Assembly: GCA_947504725.1 (NCBI GenBank)
Contig: CANNHN010000007.1
Span: forward strand, 62,001 to 126,000
Length of the DNA stretch: 64,000 nucleotides
Reading direction: 5' to 3'
Origin: Bacteroidota bacterium
GTDB taxonomy: Bacteria > Bacteroidota > Bacteroidia > 2-12-FULL-35-15
The position numbers were made by a program, and so were the translations under genes. Positions 27,918 through 35,847 of this stretch are shown piece after piece. Within the stretch, counting starts at the first letter, position 1, and each line of letters opens with the position of its first letter. A model generated the notes under the pieces. That model was given only the letters and a program-made list of their open reading frames with translations, was not told where the DNA came from and did not search any database.

Positions 27918-28916
27918 ATGAAATATTATACAACAGTAAATGATATTAAAGACCTTGATGGTTTGATACATGAGGCGATATCGATGAAAAAAAATCCTTT
28001 TGCTTTTTCTGATTTAGGGAAAAATAAAACATTAGGACTCATTTTCTTAAACCCTAGTTTGCGTACACGTTTGAGCACCCAAAAGGCAGCAATAAATTTA
28101 GGGATGAATGTAATGGTTATGAATATTGATAAGGAAGGCTGGGCTTTAGAAATGGAAGATGGGGCAGTAATGAATGGGTCTAGTGTGGAACATGTAAAGG
28201 ATGCAGCGGCTGTTCTCGGACAATATTGTGATGTGATTGGTATTCGTTGTTTTCCTTCTTTACAGAATAGGAAGGATGATTATAGTGAAAAAGTATTATT
28301 GAAATTTATGCAACATTGTAAAGTTCCCGTTGTGAGTTTAGAAAGTGCAACACTTCATCCATTGCAAAGTCTAGCAGATTTGATAACGATAAAACAAAAT
28401 TGGAAGGAAAAAAGGAAGCCCAAAGTAGTATTGACTTGGGCTCCTCATATCAAAGCATTGCCACAAGCTGTTGCGAATTCGTTTAGTGAGTGGATGTGCC
28501 AAGCCGATATGGATTTTACAATTACTCATCCTGCTGGATATGAATTGTGTGAGGATTTTACAAAGGGAGCTAAAATGGAAATGAATCAAAGTAAAGCTTT
28601 GGTAGGCGCTGATTTTGTTTATGTGAAAAACTGGTCGAGTTATAGGGATTATGGAAAAATGTTGCCCGTAGATTCAGATTGGATGCTAACAAATGAAAAA
28701 TTAAAAATTACAAATAATGCTAAAATACTGCATTGTTTGCCCGTTCGAAGAAATGTAGAGTTGAGTGATGAAGTATTAGATGGCAACAACTCTTTGGTGC
28801 TGGAGCAGGCAAGTAATCGTTTGTGGGCTGCACAAGCAGTATTAAAAAAAATGATTGAAAATAAATCGGAACAACTAAATACATTTTTAAAAGGTGAAGA
28901 AATTATACATTATTAA
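27918..28916 (+). CDS. argF': N-acyl-L-ornithine carbamoyltransferase (probably N-succinyl type)
   Basis: The 332-residue transcarbamylase has the carbamoyl-phosphate motif NPSLRTRLSTQKA (in place of STRT) and LHPLQSLADL. HCLPVRRNVELSDEVLD is the HCLP motif with the extra region typical of acyl-ornithine enzymes. Residue 90 is Val (MNGSSVEH). From memory of published work, Glu at the matching place gives N-acetylornithine activity, and Pro (Pro90 in B. fragilis) or Val gives N-succinylornithine activity, so succinyl is favoured here. It overlaps argB by 23 bp. Confidence 0.92.
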   Translation: MKYYTTVNDIKDLDGLIHEAISMKKNPFAFSDLGKNKTLGLIFLNPSLRTRLSTQKAAINLGMNVMVMNIDKEGWALEMEDGAVMNGSSVEHVKDAAAVLGQYCDVIGIRCFPSLQNRKDDYSEKVLLKFMQHCKVPVVSLESATLHPLQSLADLITIKQNWKEKRKPKVVLTWAPHIKALPQAVANSFSEWMCQADMDFTITHPAGYELCEDFTKGAKMEMNQSKALVGADFVYVKNWSSYRDYGKMLPVDSDWMLTNEKLKITNNAKILHCLPVRRNVELSDEVLDGNNSLVLEQASNRLWAAQAVLKKMIENKSEQLNTFLKGEEIIHY

Positions 28917-29685
28917 AATAGGTGGAAATATTATTGATAATCCAATAGCATTGGAAAAGTTTCTTATGGATTTTTCTAAAATGCAAGGGTTGAAAATATT
29001 GGTTCATGGAGGCGGAAAAGTAGCCAGTGAATTCGCGAAGAAAATGGGAGTTTCGCAAGCAATGGTCAATGGGAGAAGAATTACAGATGCTGAAACATTG
29101 AAAATTACTACCATGGTTTATGCGGGATTAATTAATAAGCAAATTGTTGCTTTGTTGCAATCTCAGCATATGGATGCAATTGGCCTTTGCGGAGCGGATG
29201 CGAATATTATCAAATCCAGTAAGCGCGAGGTTGCGGATATTGATTATGGATTTGTAGGAGATGTTTTGAGTAGCAGTATAAATTCAAATTTGCTTTCTGT
29301 TTTTTTAGAAATGAATTTGGTTCCAGTTTTTTCTGCTATTACACATGATGGAAATGGACAACTATTAAATACGAATGCAGATTCGATAGCTTCTGTTTTA
29401 GCCGTTGCATTGTCTGATAAATATAACGTTCAATTGAATTATTGTTTTGAAAAAAATGGGGTTTTAGAGAATATTGAAGATGAAAATTCGGTAATTAAAA
29501 CAATTACAAAAACTAAATACAAACAACTATTACAAACAGGAATAATTTCCAAAGGAATGATTCCAAAGCTAGACAGCGCATTTTCAGCTATTCAACAGGG
29601 TGTTTGCTCAGTAGTAATAGCAAATGCTGATGAATTAATTAATACAACAAAAAATGAACACGCAGGAACAACACTCATTGCTTAA
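28894..29685 (+). CDS. argB: Acetylglutamate (or succinylglutamate) kinase
   Basis: The 263-residue amino-acid kinase starts at GTG inside the end of argF' (23-bp overlap). MKKLYIIKIGGNIIDN is the usual N-terminal Lys-x-Gly-Gly phosphate-binding start. LVHGGGKVASEFAKKMG is the second Gly-rich loop, and LLNTNADSIASVLAVALS contains the catalytic Asp region. It phosphorylates the gamma carboxylate of N-acylglutamate. No N-terminal helix extension of the arginine-inhibited hexameric form is visible. Confidence 0.93.
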   Translation: MKKLYIIKIGGNIIDNPIALEKFLMDFSKMQGLKILVHGGGKVASEFAKKMGVSQAMVNGRRITDAETLKITTMVYAGLINKQIVALLQSQHMDAIGLCGADANIIKSSKREVADIDYGFVGDVLSSSINSNLLSVFLEMNLVPVFSAITHDGNGQLLNTNADSIASVLAVALSDKYNVQLNYCFEKNGVLENIEDENSVIKTITKTKYKQLLQTGIISKGMIPKLDSAFSAIQQGVCSVVIANADELINTTKNEHAGTTLIA

Positions 29686-30754
29686 TGAAGACAAATTAAT
29701 TGATCAGTCTATAAAAGCAATTGAATTATTGAAAGAGCTCATTCCTATTCCTTCTTTTTCGAAGGAGGAAGGGAAGACAGCAGATTTGATTCAAAAATTT
29801 ATTGAAGCAAACGGAATAGCGACTCATCGCAGGTTAAATAATATTTGGTGTTTTAATAAATATTTTGATGAGACAAAACCAAGCATTCTTTTGAATTCTC
29901 ATCACGATACCGTAAAGCCGAACAATGGTTATACTTTCAATCCATTTGATGCGTTTGTTCTCGATGATAAATTGTTTGGTTTAGGAAGTAATGATGCTGG
30001 AGGAGCTCTGGTTAGTTTGTTAGCTTCGTTTGTCTATTTCTATGAAAGAAACGATTTGAAATATAATTTAATCTACGCAGCAACTGCGGAAGAGGAAATT
30101 TCTGGTCGCAATGGTGTAGAGTTGATCTTGCCAGAATTTGGTGAAATAGAATTTGGTATTGTAGGAGAACCTACGCAAATGCATTTGGCTGTTGCTGAAA
30201 AAGGGTTGATGGTTTTGGATTGTATCGTTTATGGCAAGTCTGGACATGCAGCTAGGGATGAAGGAGAGAATGCCATCTATAAAGCTTTGAAAATAATCAA
30301 TTGGTTTCAGACTTTTCAATTCCCCCAAATATCAGAAACACTCGGCTCCGTAAAAATGACAGTGACTATCATTCAAGCTGGATCGCAGCACAATGTTGTT
30401 CCAGATACTTGTTCTTTTACTGTAGATATTAGAACAACGGATGCCTACACGAATTTGGAAATTCTTAATATCATTAAGAGTCATGTTGATTGTGAGATTG
30501 CACCTCGTTCTTTACGACTAAATTCATCCGCAATTAGTTTAAATCATCCTATAGTGAAAGCAGGAATTGACCTTGGGAGAAATACGTACGGCTCGCCAAC
30601 TAGTTCAGATCAGGCAGTAATGAATTTTCCTTCATTAAAAATGGGACCAGGAGATTCTGCTCGATCGCATACCGCAGATGAATTTATTTATCTGAATGAA
30701 ATAAACGAAGGAATAGAATTGTATATAAAACTGTTAAATGAAATAATTTTTTAA
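29654..30754 (+). CDS. argE: M20-family deacylase (N-acylcitrulline/ornithine)
   Basis: The 366-residue metallopeptidase-like amidase has zinc ligands in NSHHDTVKP (His, catalytic Asp), GSNDAGGALVSL and AATAEEEISG (catalytic Glu-Glu). VGEPTQMHLAVAEKG and the final SARSHTADEFI His complete the site. In a carbamoyltransferase-on-acylornithine pathway it removes the acyl group from N-acylcitrulline. The start ATG overlaps argB by 32 bp; a later start is possible, but MNTQEQH fits the spacing. Confidence 0.88.
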   Translation: MNTQEQHSLLNEDKLIDQSIKAIELLKELIPIPSFSKEEGKTADLIQKFIEANGIATHRRLNNIWCFNKYFDETKPSILLNSHHDTVKPNNGYTFNPFDAFVLDDKLFGLGSNDAGGALVSLLASFVYFYERNDLKYNLIYAATAEEEISGRNGVELILPEFGEIEFGIVGEPTQMHLAVAEKGLMVLDCIVYGKSGHAARDEGENAIYKALKIINWFQTFQFPQISETLGSVKMTVTIIQAGSQHNVVPDTCSFTVDIRTTDAYTNLEILNIIKSHVDCEIAPRSLRLNSSAISLNHPIVKAGIDLGRNTYGSPTSSDQAVMNFPSLKMGPGDSARSHTADEFIYLNEINEGIELYIKLLNEIIF

Positions 30755-30758
30755 CGAA

Positions 30759-32054
30759 ATGAAACTCTGGGAAAAAGAAAATAAAATAACTTCCAATGTA
30801 ATTGAAAAGTTTACTGTAGGAAACGATAACGAACTGGATTTAGTTTTAGCTGAATTTGATATAAAGGCTTCCATTGCTCATACACAAATGCTTGAATCTA
30901 TTGGGCTTTTGACGGCCAATGAATTGGAGTTAATTCATTTAGAATTGAAGGATATCCTTTTGGGAATACAAACTGGTGATTTTAGAATCGAACCAGGAAT
31001 AGAAGATATTCATTCGCAAATTGAATGGATGTTGACGCAGCGAATTGGTGAAACTGGTAAAAAAATTCACAGTGGTCGTTCAAGAAATGATCAAGTGTTA
31101 ACGGACATAAAACTGTATTTGCGTTTTGAATTAGTTGAAATTGCTAATAAGACTTTTGAATTATTTAATCGGTTGATTCAGTTAAGTGATACGCATAAAG
31201 ACAAATTAATGCCAGGGTATACGCATTTACAAATTGCTATGCCTTCTTCATTTGGATTGTGGTTTGGCGCTTATGCAGAAAGCCTCGTAGATGATTTGGA
31301 ACTGATTTGTGCGTCATACAATGTGGCAAATAAAAATCCTTTGGGTTCCGGAGCTGGTTTTGGCTCCTCGTTTCCGTTGGATCGTAAAATGACTACTGAT
31401 TTATTAGAATTTGAATCAATGAATTACAATGTGGTGTATGCCCAAATGACGCGTGGTAAAACGGAGAAAATTGTTTCAATGGCTATGGCTTCTATTGCTG
31501 CTACACTTTCTAAATTTGCTTATGATGTTTGTTTGTATATGAGTCAGAATTTTGGATTTATTTCTTTCCCTGATGAATTAACTACAGGAAGTAGCATTAT
31601 GCCTCATAAAAAGAATCCGGATGTATTTGAACTTATTCGCGCAAAATGCAATAAAATTCAAGCTTTGCCCAATGAGCTAATAATTCTAACAAATAATTTG
31701 CCATCTGGATATCATAGGGATATGCAATTGACCAAAGAAAGTTTATTCCCTGCGATTCAAGAACTAAAATCGTGTTTGGAAATGACGGACTTTATGCTGA
31801 CCGAAATTATTGTAAAGGAGAATATTCTCAAGGATGGTATGTATAAATATTTGTTCAGTGTTGAAGCCGTAAATGATGCAGTACTTTCAGGTGTTTCTTT
31901 TCGTGATGCGTATAAGAAAATTGGGAAACAAATTGAAGACGGAAGTTTTGAAACTGTTGGAGACCTGAATCATACCCATATGGGTAGTATAGGGAATCTT
32001 GGTAATGAGGAGATAGTGCAAAAAATGGAAACTATTATGTCTAAGTTAAAATAG
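30759..32054 (+). CDS. argH: Argininosuccinate lyase
   Basis: The 431-residue member of the fumarase/aspartase superfamily releases arginine and fumarate. The signature GSSIMPHKKNPDVFE is near residue 278, with HSGRSRNDQVLTD and GYTHLQIAMPSSF upstream. The C-terminus is slightly short compared with the 460-residue enterobacterial form. It is the last gene of the operon and is followed by a terminator. Confidence 0.95.
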   Translation: MKLWEKENKITSNVIEKFTVGNDNELDLVLAEFDIKASIAHTQMLESIGLLTANELELIHLELKDILLGIQTGDFRIEPGIEDIHSQIEWMLTQRIGETGKKIHSGRSRNDQVLTDIKLYLRFELVEIANKTFELFNRLIQLSDTHKDKLMPGYTHLQIAMPSSFGLWFGAYAESLVDDLELICASYNVANKNPLGSGAGFGSSFPLDRKMTTDLLEFESMNYNVVYAQMTRGKTEKIVSMAMASIAATLSKFAYDVCLYMSQNFGFISFPDELTTGSSIMPHKKNPDVFELIRAKCNKIQALPNELIILTNNLPSGYHRDMQLTKESLFPAIQELKSCLEMTDFMLTEIIVKENILKDGMYKYLFSVEAVNDAVLSGVSFRDAYKKIGKQIEDGSFETVGDLNHTHMGSIGNLGNEEIVQKMETIMSKLK

Positions 32055-32056
32055 AA

Positions 32057-32088
32057 AAGCAGGAACATCCTTTAAAATGTTCCTGCTT
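32057..32088. terminator. Bidirectional terminator between argH and asnA
   Basis: AAGCAGGAACAT and ATGTTCCTGCTT form a perfect 12-bp stem with an 8-nt loop. T-rich DNA follows on the plus strand (AGATTTTT) and A-rich DNA precedes it (TTTTCTATTTT on the minus strand). It serves the two convergent genes. Confidence 0.85.
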
Positions 32089-32094
32089 AGATTT

Positions 32095-33048
32095 TTAAAA
32101 AATTAATTCACTAAATGGTTTTCTGGAAAAAACGGTAGCCTCATCTATGTCTTTTAGTTGACAAATGAACCTCGTCATCCTTTCTACTCCAAAGCCGGCT
32201 CCAGCCGAAGGGACTAATAAACCAGATTTTGCAGCTGATAGGTAGTTCTTGAATACAGTTTTATCTGTACCTGTTTCTTCCATTCGTTTTAATATCTGCT
32301 TATAGTCATATTCTCTTTCTGCACCTGACAGCCCTTCACCAAATCCAAGTGGCCAAATGATATCGTAATTTAAATATGTTCCAGGTTTTGAAGGATCTTC
32401 TCTATCATAGAATTCTCTTTTGTGGTTTAGTAGCCAAAATGGTTCCTTGCAATCAAGCGATTTTTTTATTTCAGCATCATCACCATATTCCTGCTCAAGT
32501 TCTTCTGTTCTATAAACAGCCAATTTTTCATATTCAGGTAGAAGTTGCCCTCTAAGTTTTATCAATATTTCTGGTATTTGTCTATTCAAATAGCTAAATA
32601 AATAGTTGATTAACTCTTCCATGAACCCCATCACGAATTCTTTATTTTTATTGTTGAATTCAAAATCAACTTGGGTGAACTCGAATAAATGTCTTCCTGT
32701 TTCTTGTCTGTCGGCTAATTCTAATCTTACGTTTGGTGAAACAATATAGATGGCAGCTAGTTCTGGATTTGAAACTGCTAGTTGTTTATGAAAAATCATT
32801 GATTTCATTAAGCTCCATTTTTGATTAGCATATTCAATGCTAGCATCAACAACACTATGGTTTAAAGGATCTGTGATTGGTGATAGCATTAAAGGCATCA
32901 TTTGAACTAAGTTTTTTTCAAACATGAATTCGTGCGTTCCTCTAATAATTGCTTGTTGAACTTGCAGGATTTCTTTAATTCCAGGTTTCTGAATTTTTTT
33001 TAGTGCCTCATCAAGCACATTTTTTTTTTCTAAAACGGTTGTTTTCAT
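32095..33048 (-). CDS. asnA: Aspartate--ammonia ligase (AsnA)
   Basis: The 317-residue class II aminoacyl-tRNA-synthetase-like enzyme makes asparagine from aspartate, ammonia and ATP in the cytoplasm. Characteristic parts are SPITDPLNHSVVDAS, AIYIVSPNVRLELADRQETGRHLFEFTQVDFE and the C-terminal GAGFGVERMTRFICQLKDI ATP-binding region. It is divergent from an Lrp/AsnC regulator, echoing the asnA-asnC arrangement of enterobacteria. Confidence 0.93.
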   Translation of the reverse strand: MKTTVLEKKNVLDEALKKIQKPGIKEILQVQQAIIRGTHEFMFEKNLVQMMPLMLSPITDPLNHSVVDASIEYANQKWSLMKSMIFHKQLAVSNPELAAIYIVSPNVRLELADRQETGRHLFEFTQVDFEFNNKNKEFVMGFMEELINYLFSYLNRQIPEILIKLRGQLLPEYEKLAVYRTEELEQEYGDDAEIKKSLDCKEPFWLLNHKREFYDREDPSKPGTYLNYDIIWPLGFGEGLSGAEREYDYKQILKRMEETGTDKTVFKNYLSAAKSGLLVPSAGAGFGVERMTRFICQLKDIDEATVFSRKPFSELIF

Positions 33049-33078
33049 TTCATATATATTTTATTAAATTAATTTCTG

Positions 33079-33086
33079 CAAATCTA
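33079..33086 (-). promoter_or_regulatory. Bacteroidetes -7 element for asnA
   Basis: On the minus strand TAGATTTG is an exact match to TAnnTTTG, about 31 bp before the asnA start. It shares a 147-bp divergent region with the regulator gene. Confidence 0.55.
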
Positions 33087-33166
33087 TAATGGAATCTCAT
33101 TGATTTGTAAAAATGTAATAAAATGGATGAATTATTATGAAAATGGTAATAATTAAGATAAAATAT

Positions 33167-33174
33167 TACATTTG
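33167..33174 (+). promoter_or_regulatory. Bacteroidetes -7 element for the Lrp/AsnC gene
   Basis: TACATTTG is an exact match to TAnnTTTG, 22 bp before the ATG at 33196. With the asnA element it shows that both genes start from the same short divergent region, where the regulator probably binds. Confidence 0.55.
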
Positions 33175-33195
33175 TGTTAAAATAGATTTATAATC

Positions 33196-33675
33196 ATGGC
33201 TCAAAATTATCAACTTGATAAACTGGATAAGCAAATTCTTTCAATGCTCATGAAGGATGCGACCATTCCTTATACTGAAATCGCAAAAGAATTGGTTATT
33301 TCTGCAGGAACGATTCATGTAAGGATGAAAAAATTAATTGACATGGGAGTTGTACTAGGCTCGCATTTTGAGATTAATCCTTCTAAAGTTGGATTTGATG
33401 TCTGTGCTTTTTTGGGCATTTTTTTAGAGAAGGGCTCTGAATACAATGATGCAGTTATACGTTTGAAAAAGGTTCCTGAGGTTGTTGAGCTGCATTATAC
33501 TACTGGAGTATATAGCATGTTTGCGAAAATAGTATGCAGGGATACGCTACATTTGAGAGAAGTGTTAAATGAGCACATTCAAACCATTAAAGGAGTACAA
33601 CGTACAGAAACCTTTATTTCCCTAGAAGAGAGCATAAAACGGCAGGTAGAGATAAAGGATAAACGGCTTCGTTAA
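33196..33675 (+). CDS. Lrp/AsnC-family transcriptional regulator
   Basis: The 159-residue protein has an N-terminal winged helix (LDKLDKQILSMLMKDATIPYTEIAKEL, then ISAGTIHVRMKKL as recognition helix). A C-terminal RAM/ACT-like ligand domain follows (VCAFLGIFLEKG, VVELHYTTGVYSMFAKIVCRD). Proteins of this type form octamers that respond to amino acids. Being divergent from asnA, it probably regulates asparagine synthesis; control of the nearby phe operon is also possible. Confidence 0.9.
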   Translation: MAQNYQLDKLDKQILSMLMKDATIPYTEIAKELVISAGTIHVRMKKLIDMGVVLGSHFEINPSKVGFDVCAFLGIFLEKGSEYNDAVIRLKKVPEVVELHYTTGVYSMFAKIVCRDTLHLREVLNEHIQTIKGVQRTETFISLEESIKRQVEIKDKRLR

Positions 33676-33694
33676 AATTTATTTTTAAAATAAA

Positions 33695-33727
33695 TTTGGA
33701 TGCTAATAAATTTCTGCATTATCTTTG
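33695..33727 (+). promoter_or_regulatory. Promoter of the pheA attenuator/operon
   Basis: TTTG (33695-33698), 21 bp, then TATCTTTG (33720-33727) is a full match to the Bacteroidetes sigma consensus TTTG-N21-TAnnTTTG. The transcript would start near 33734, about 12 nt before the leader ATG. Confidence 0.8.
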
Positions 33728-33745
33728 TCACAGATTAAAAACAAA

Positions 33746-33826
33746 ATGACACTACATAATTTATATTTCTTCTTTCCTTTTTATCCGGGTTCTTATACGG
33801 GACACCGCTGGGGAAGTAGTATGTAA
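33746..33826 (+). CDS. pheL: Phenylalanine-operon leader peptide, 26 aa
   Basis: The 26-codon ORF, too short for the ORF track, contains LYFFFPFY at residues 6-13: four Phe and two Tyr codons within eight. It starts 19 nt after the -7 box and ends 26 nt before a strong terminator hairpin. Directly downstream is pheA, so this is the control codon run of a translation-coupled attenuator. CGGGAC inside the ORF (33798-33803, Thr-Gly-His codons) is complementary to GTCCCG in the terminator's left arm, giving an antiterminator when the ribosome stalls at the Phe codons. The C-terminal part is GHRWGSSM. Confidence 0.85.
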   Translation: MTLHNLYFFFPFYPGSYTGHRWGSSM

Positions 33827-33851
33827 ATTTTAAAACATAGTAATTACTTAA

Positions 33852-33889
33852 AGGCGAGTCCCGATTATATCGGGACTCGCCTTTTTTTA
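33852..33889 (+). terminator. Attenuator terminator of the pheA operon
   Basis: AGGCGAGTCCCGAT and ATCGGGACTCGCCT form a perfect 14-bp, GC-rich stem with a 3-nt loop, followed by seven T. It lies between the leader ORF and pheA (ATG 33917). The left arm can pair instead with CGGGAC of the leader ORF, which would prevent termination. Confidence 0.93.
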
Positions 33890-33916
33890 TTCAATAACAA
33901 TTTAAACTTAAACAAC

Positions 33917-34747
33917 ATGCGCAATTTTAAAGTAGCAATTTTCGGAACAGTAGCTTCGTACCACGATTTAGCGGCACAGAAATTTTATGGACAAGAAGTA
34001 GATATTATTGAGTGCTTTACTTTTCGCCAATGTTGTGAAATATTAAAAAGGAATGATGCCGACTATGCAGTTATGGCAATTGAAAATTCTTTAGCTGGAA
34101 GCATACTTTCTAATTATAATTTGATTGAAGAATATAAACTTCGGATTATCGGAGAACAATATTTAAAAATTGAATTGAATCTTTTGTCATTGGAAGGAGT
34201 GAAAATGGAAGAGATAGAATATATTCATTCTCACCCTATGGCTCTTGCGCAATGTTCTGCTTTTTTGCTGAAATATCCTCATGTGAAAATTGTTGAACAA
34301 GGCGATACTGCTTCTTGTGTAAAAAATATTCGAGAAAAGAATTTAAGGAACACTGCTGCTATTGCAAATGAATTGTCATCTGTGGTTTATAATGTTCCTA
34401 TTCTGTTTTCAAACATTGAAAATAATACACAGAATTTTACCCGATTCATCATCCTATCTAAAGGCGATTCAAAACCGGAAAGTCCAAACAAAGCTTCAGT
34501 GTGTTTTCGCTTAAAACACGAAGTAGGTTCATTAGCGGATGTTTTAAGTGTTCTGAAAAAGAATGGCGTGACACTTTCTAAAATTCAAAGCGTGCCAGTT
34601 TTTGGGCAACCTCAAGAGTATTCTTTTCATACAGATTTGGAATGGAATGAATATTCTGGGTTTCAAAAAGCTATTAAAAAAATAAAAAATTCCACAAGTT
34701 CTCTTTCTGTTTTGGGAGAATATTTAAAAGCAACAATAAATAATTAA
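33917..34747 (+). CDS. pheA: Prephenate dehydratase
   Basis: The 276-residue monofunctional enzyme converts prephenate to phenylpyruvate. The PDT domain has VASYHDLAAQKFY (the usual GxxGTFS-type start is degenerate), AIENSLAGSILSNYNLI and the catalytic NFTRFIILSK (Thr-Arg-Phe). A C-terminal ACT domain from about residue 195 (SVCFRLKHEVGSLADVLSVL) allows feedback inhibition by phenylalanine. It is the first gene after the attenuator, 4 bp before the DAHP synthase. Confidence 0.93.
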   Translation: MRNFKVAIFGTVASYHDLAAQKFYGQEVDIIECFTFRQCCEILKRNDADYAVMAIENSLAGSILSNYNLIEEYKLRIIGEQYLKIELNLLSLEGVKMEEIEYIHSHPMALAQCSAFLLKYPHVKIVEQGDTASCVKNIREKNLRNTAAIANELSSVVYNVPILFSNIENNTQNFTRFIILSKGDSKPESPNKASVCFRLKHEVGSLADVLSVLKKNGVTLSKIQSVPVFGQPQEYSFHTDLEWNEYSGFQKAIKKIKNSTSSLSVLGEYLKATINN

Positions 34748-34751
34748 AACG

Positions 34752-35837
34752 ATGAAAAAACTACTAGATATAACACCAGTTTGTAATTGGTTGGAGGGTG
34801 CAAAACGACCATTGATGATAGCTGGTCCGTGCAGTGCAGAATCAGAAATTCAAATGCTTACTACAGCAAAAGCGATATCAGCTATTGATGATAAAATTAT
34901 TTTCAGAGCTGGAATTTGGAAGCCAAGAACGCGTCCGAATGCCTTTGAAGGAGTTGGAAGTATAGGATTGCAATGGATGAAAAAAGTGAAAGAGGAAACA
35001 GGAATGTTAACGGCTACTGAAGTTGCAAATACATCTCATGTGGAAGAATGCTTAAAAGCGGGAATTGATATTTTATGGATTGGCGCCCGTACCACAGTTA
35101 ATCCATTTTCTGTTCAAGAAATTGCAAATGCTTTGAAGGGAACTGATATTCCAGTTTTTGTAAAAAATCCTGTTAATCCAGATTTGCAATTATGGATTGG
35201 TGCTTTAGAAAGAATTAATCAAGCTGGAATAACTAAAATAGCAGCGATTCATCGTGGTTTTCATTCTCATTCGGTAACTCCTTTTCGAAATGATCCAAAA
35301 TGGGAAATGGCGATTGAATTGCGAACACTTTGCCCCGAGTTGCCAATTATTTGTGATCCAAGTCATATTTGCGGAAACACAGATTTAATTCCTTACATTT
35401 CTCAAAAGGCTTTGGATATGGATATGCATGGGTTAATGATTGAAACGCATTGTATGCCTTCCATTGCTTTGAGTGATGCTAAACAGCAATTGACTCCAGG
35501 TCAATTGTCTTCTTTGATTGAAAAATTAGTTGTTAGAAAATCAAATTCTGAAAATATTGAGTTCAAATCAAAATTGGAGGAGTTGCGAGAATCAATAAAT
35601 AAAACAGATGATGAATTGTTGCAAATTTTAATGAATAGAATGTTAGTGGCAGAAAAGATTGGCGCCTATAAAAAAGAAAACAAAGTCACTATTTTACAAA
35701 CCAATCGATGGGAGAGCTTATTGAATGAACGCCTAAATAATGCTTCTATGATGGGTTTGAGTGAAAGCTTCGTCCGTTCATTGTATGTGTTGATTCACGA
35801 AGAATCGATACGTAAACAAACTGAAATAATGAATTAA
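34752..35837 (+). CDS. Bifunctional DAHP synthase / chorismate mutase type II
   Basis: The 361-residue protein has an N-terminal KDO8P-synthase-like DAHP synthase domain (MIAGPCSAESE, WKPRTRPNAFEGVG, CDPSHICG), which makes the first shikimate-pathway intermediate. A C-terminal AroQ chorismate mutase helix bundle runs from about residue 270 (KLEELRESINKTDDELLQIL, RMLVAEKIGAYKKENK). This fusion is common in Bacteroidota. Together with pheA it supplies both ends of phenylalanine synthesis under one attenuator. Confidence 0.95.
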   Translation: MKKLLDITPVCNWLEGAKRPLMIAGPCSAESEIQMLTTAKAISAIDDKIIFRAGIWKPRTRPNAFEGVGSIGLQWMKKVKEETGMLTATEVANTSHVEECLKAGIDILWIGARTTVNPFSVQEIANALKGTDIPVFVKNPVNPDLQLWIGALERINQAGITKIAAIHRGFHSHSVTPFRNDPKWEMAIELRTLCPELPIICDPSHICGNTDLIPYISQKALDMDMHGLMIETHCMPSIALSDAKQQLTPGQLSSLIEKLVVRKSNSENIEFKSKLEELRESINKTDDELLQILMNRMLVAEKIGAYKKENKVTILQTNRWESLLNERLNNASMMGLSESFVRSLYVLIHEESIRKQTEIMN

Positions 35838-35847
35838 TACTAAAAGT

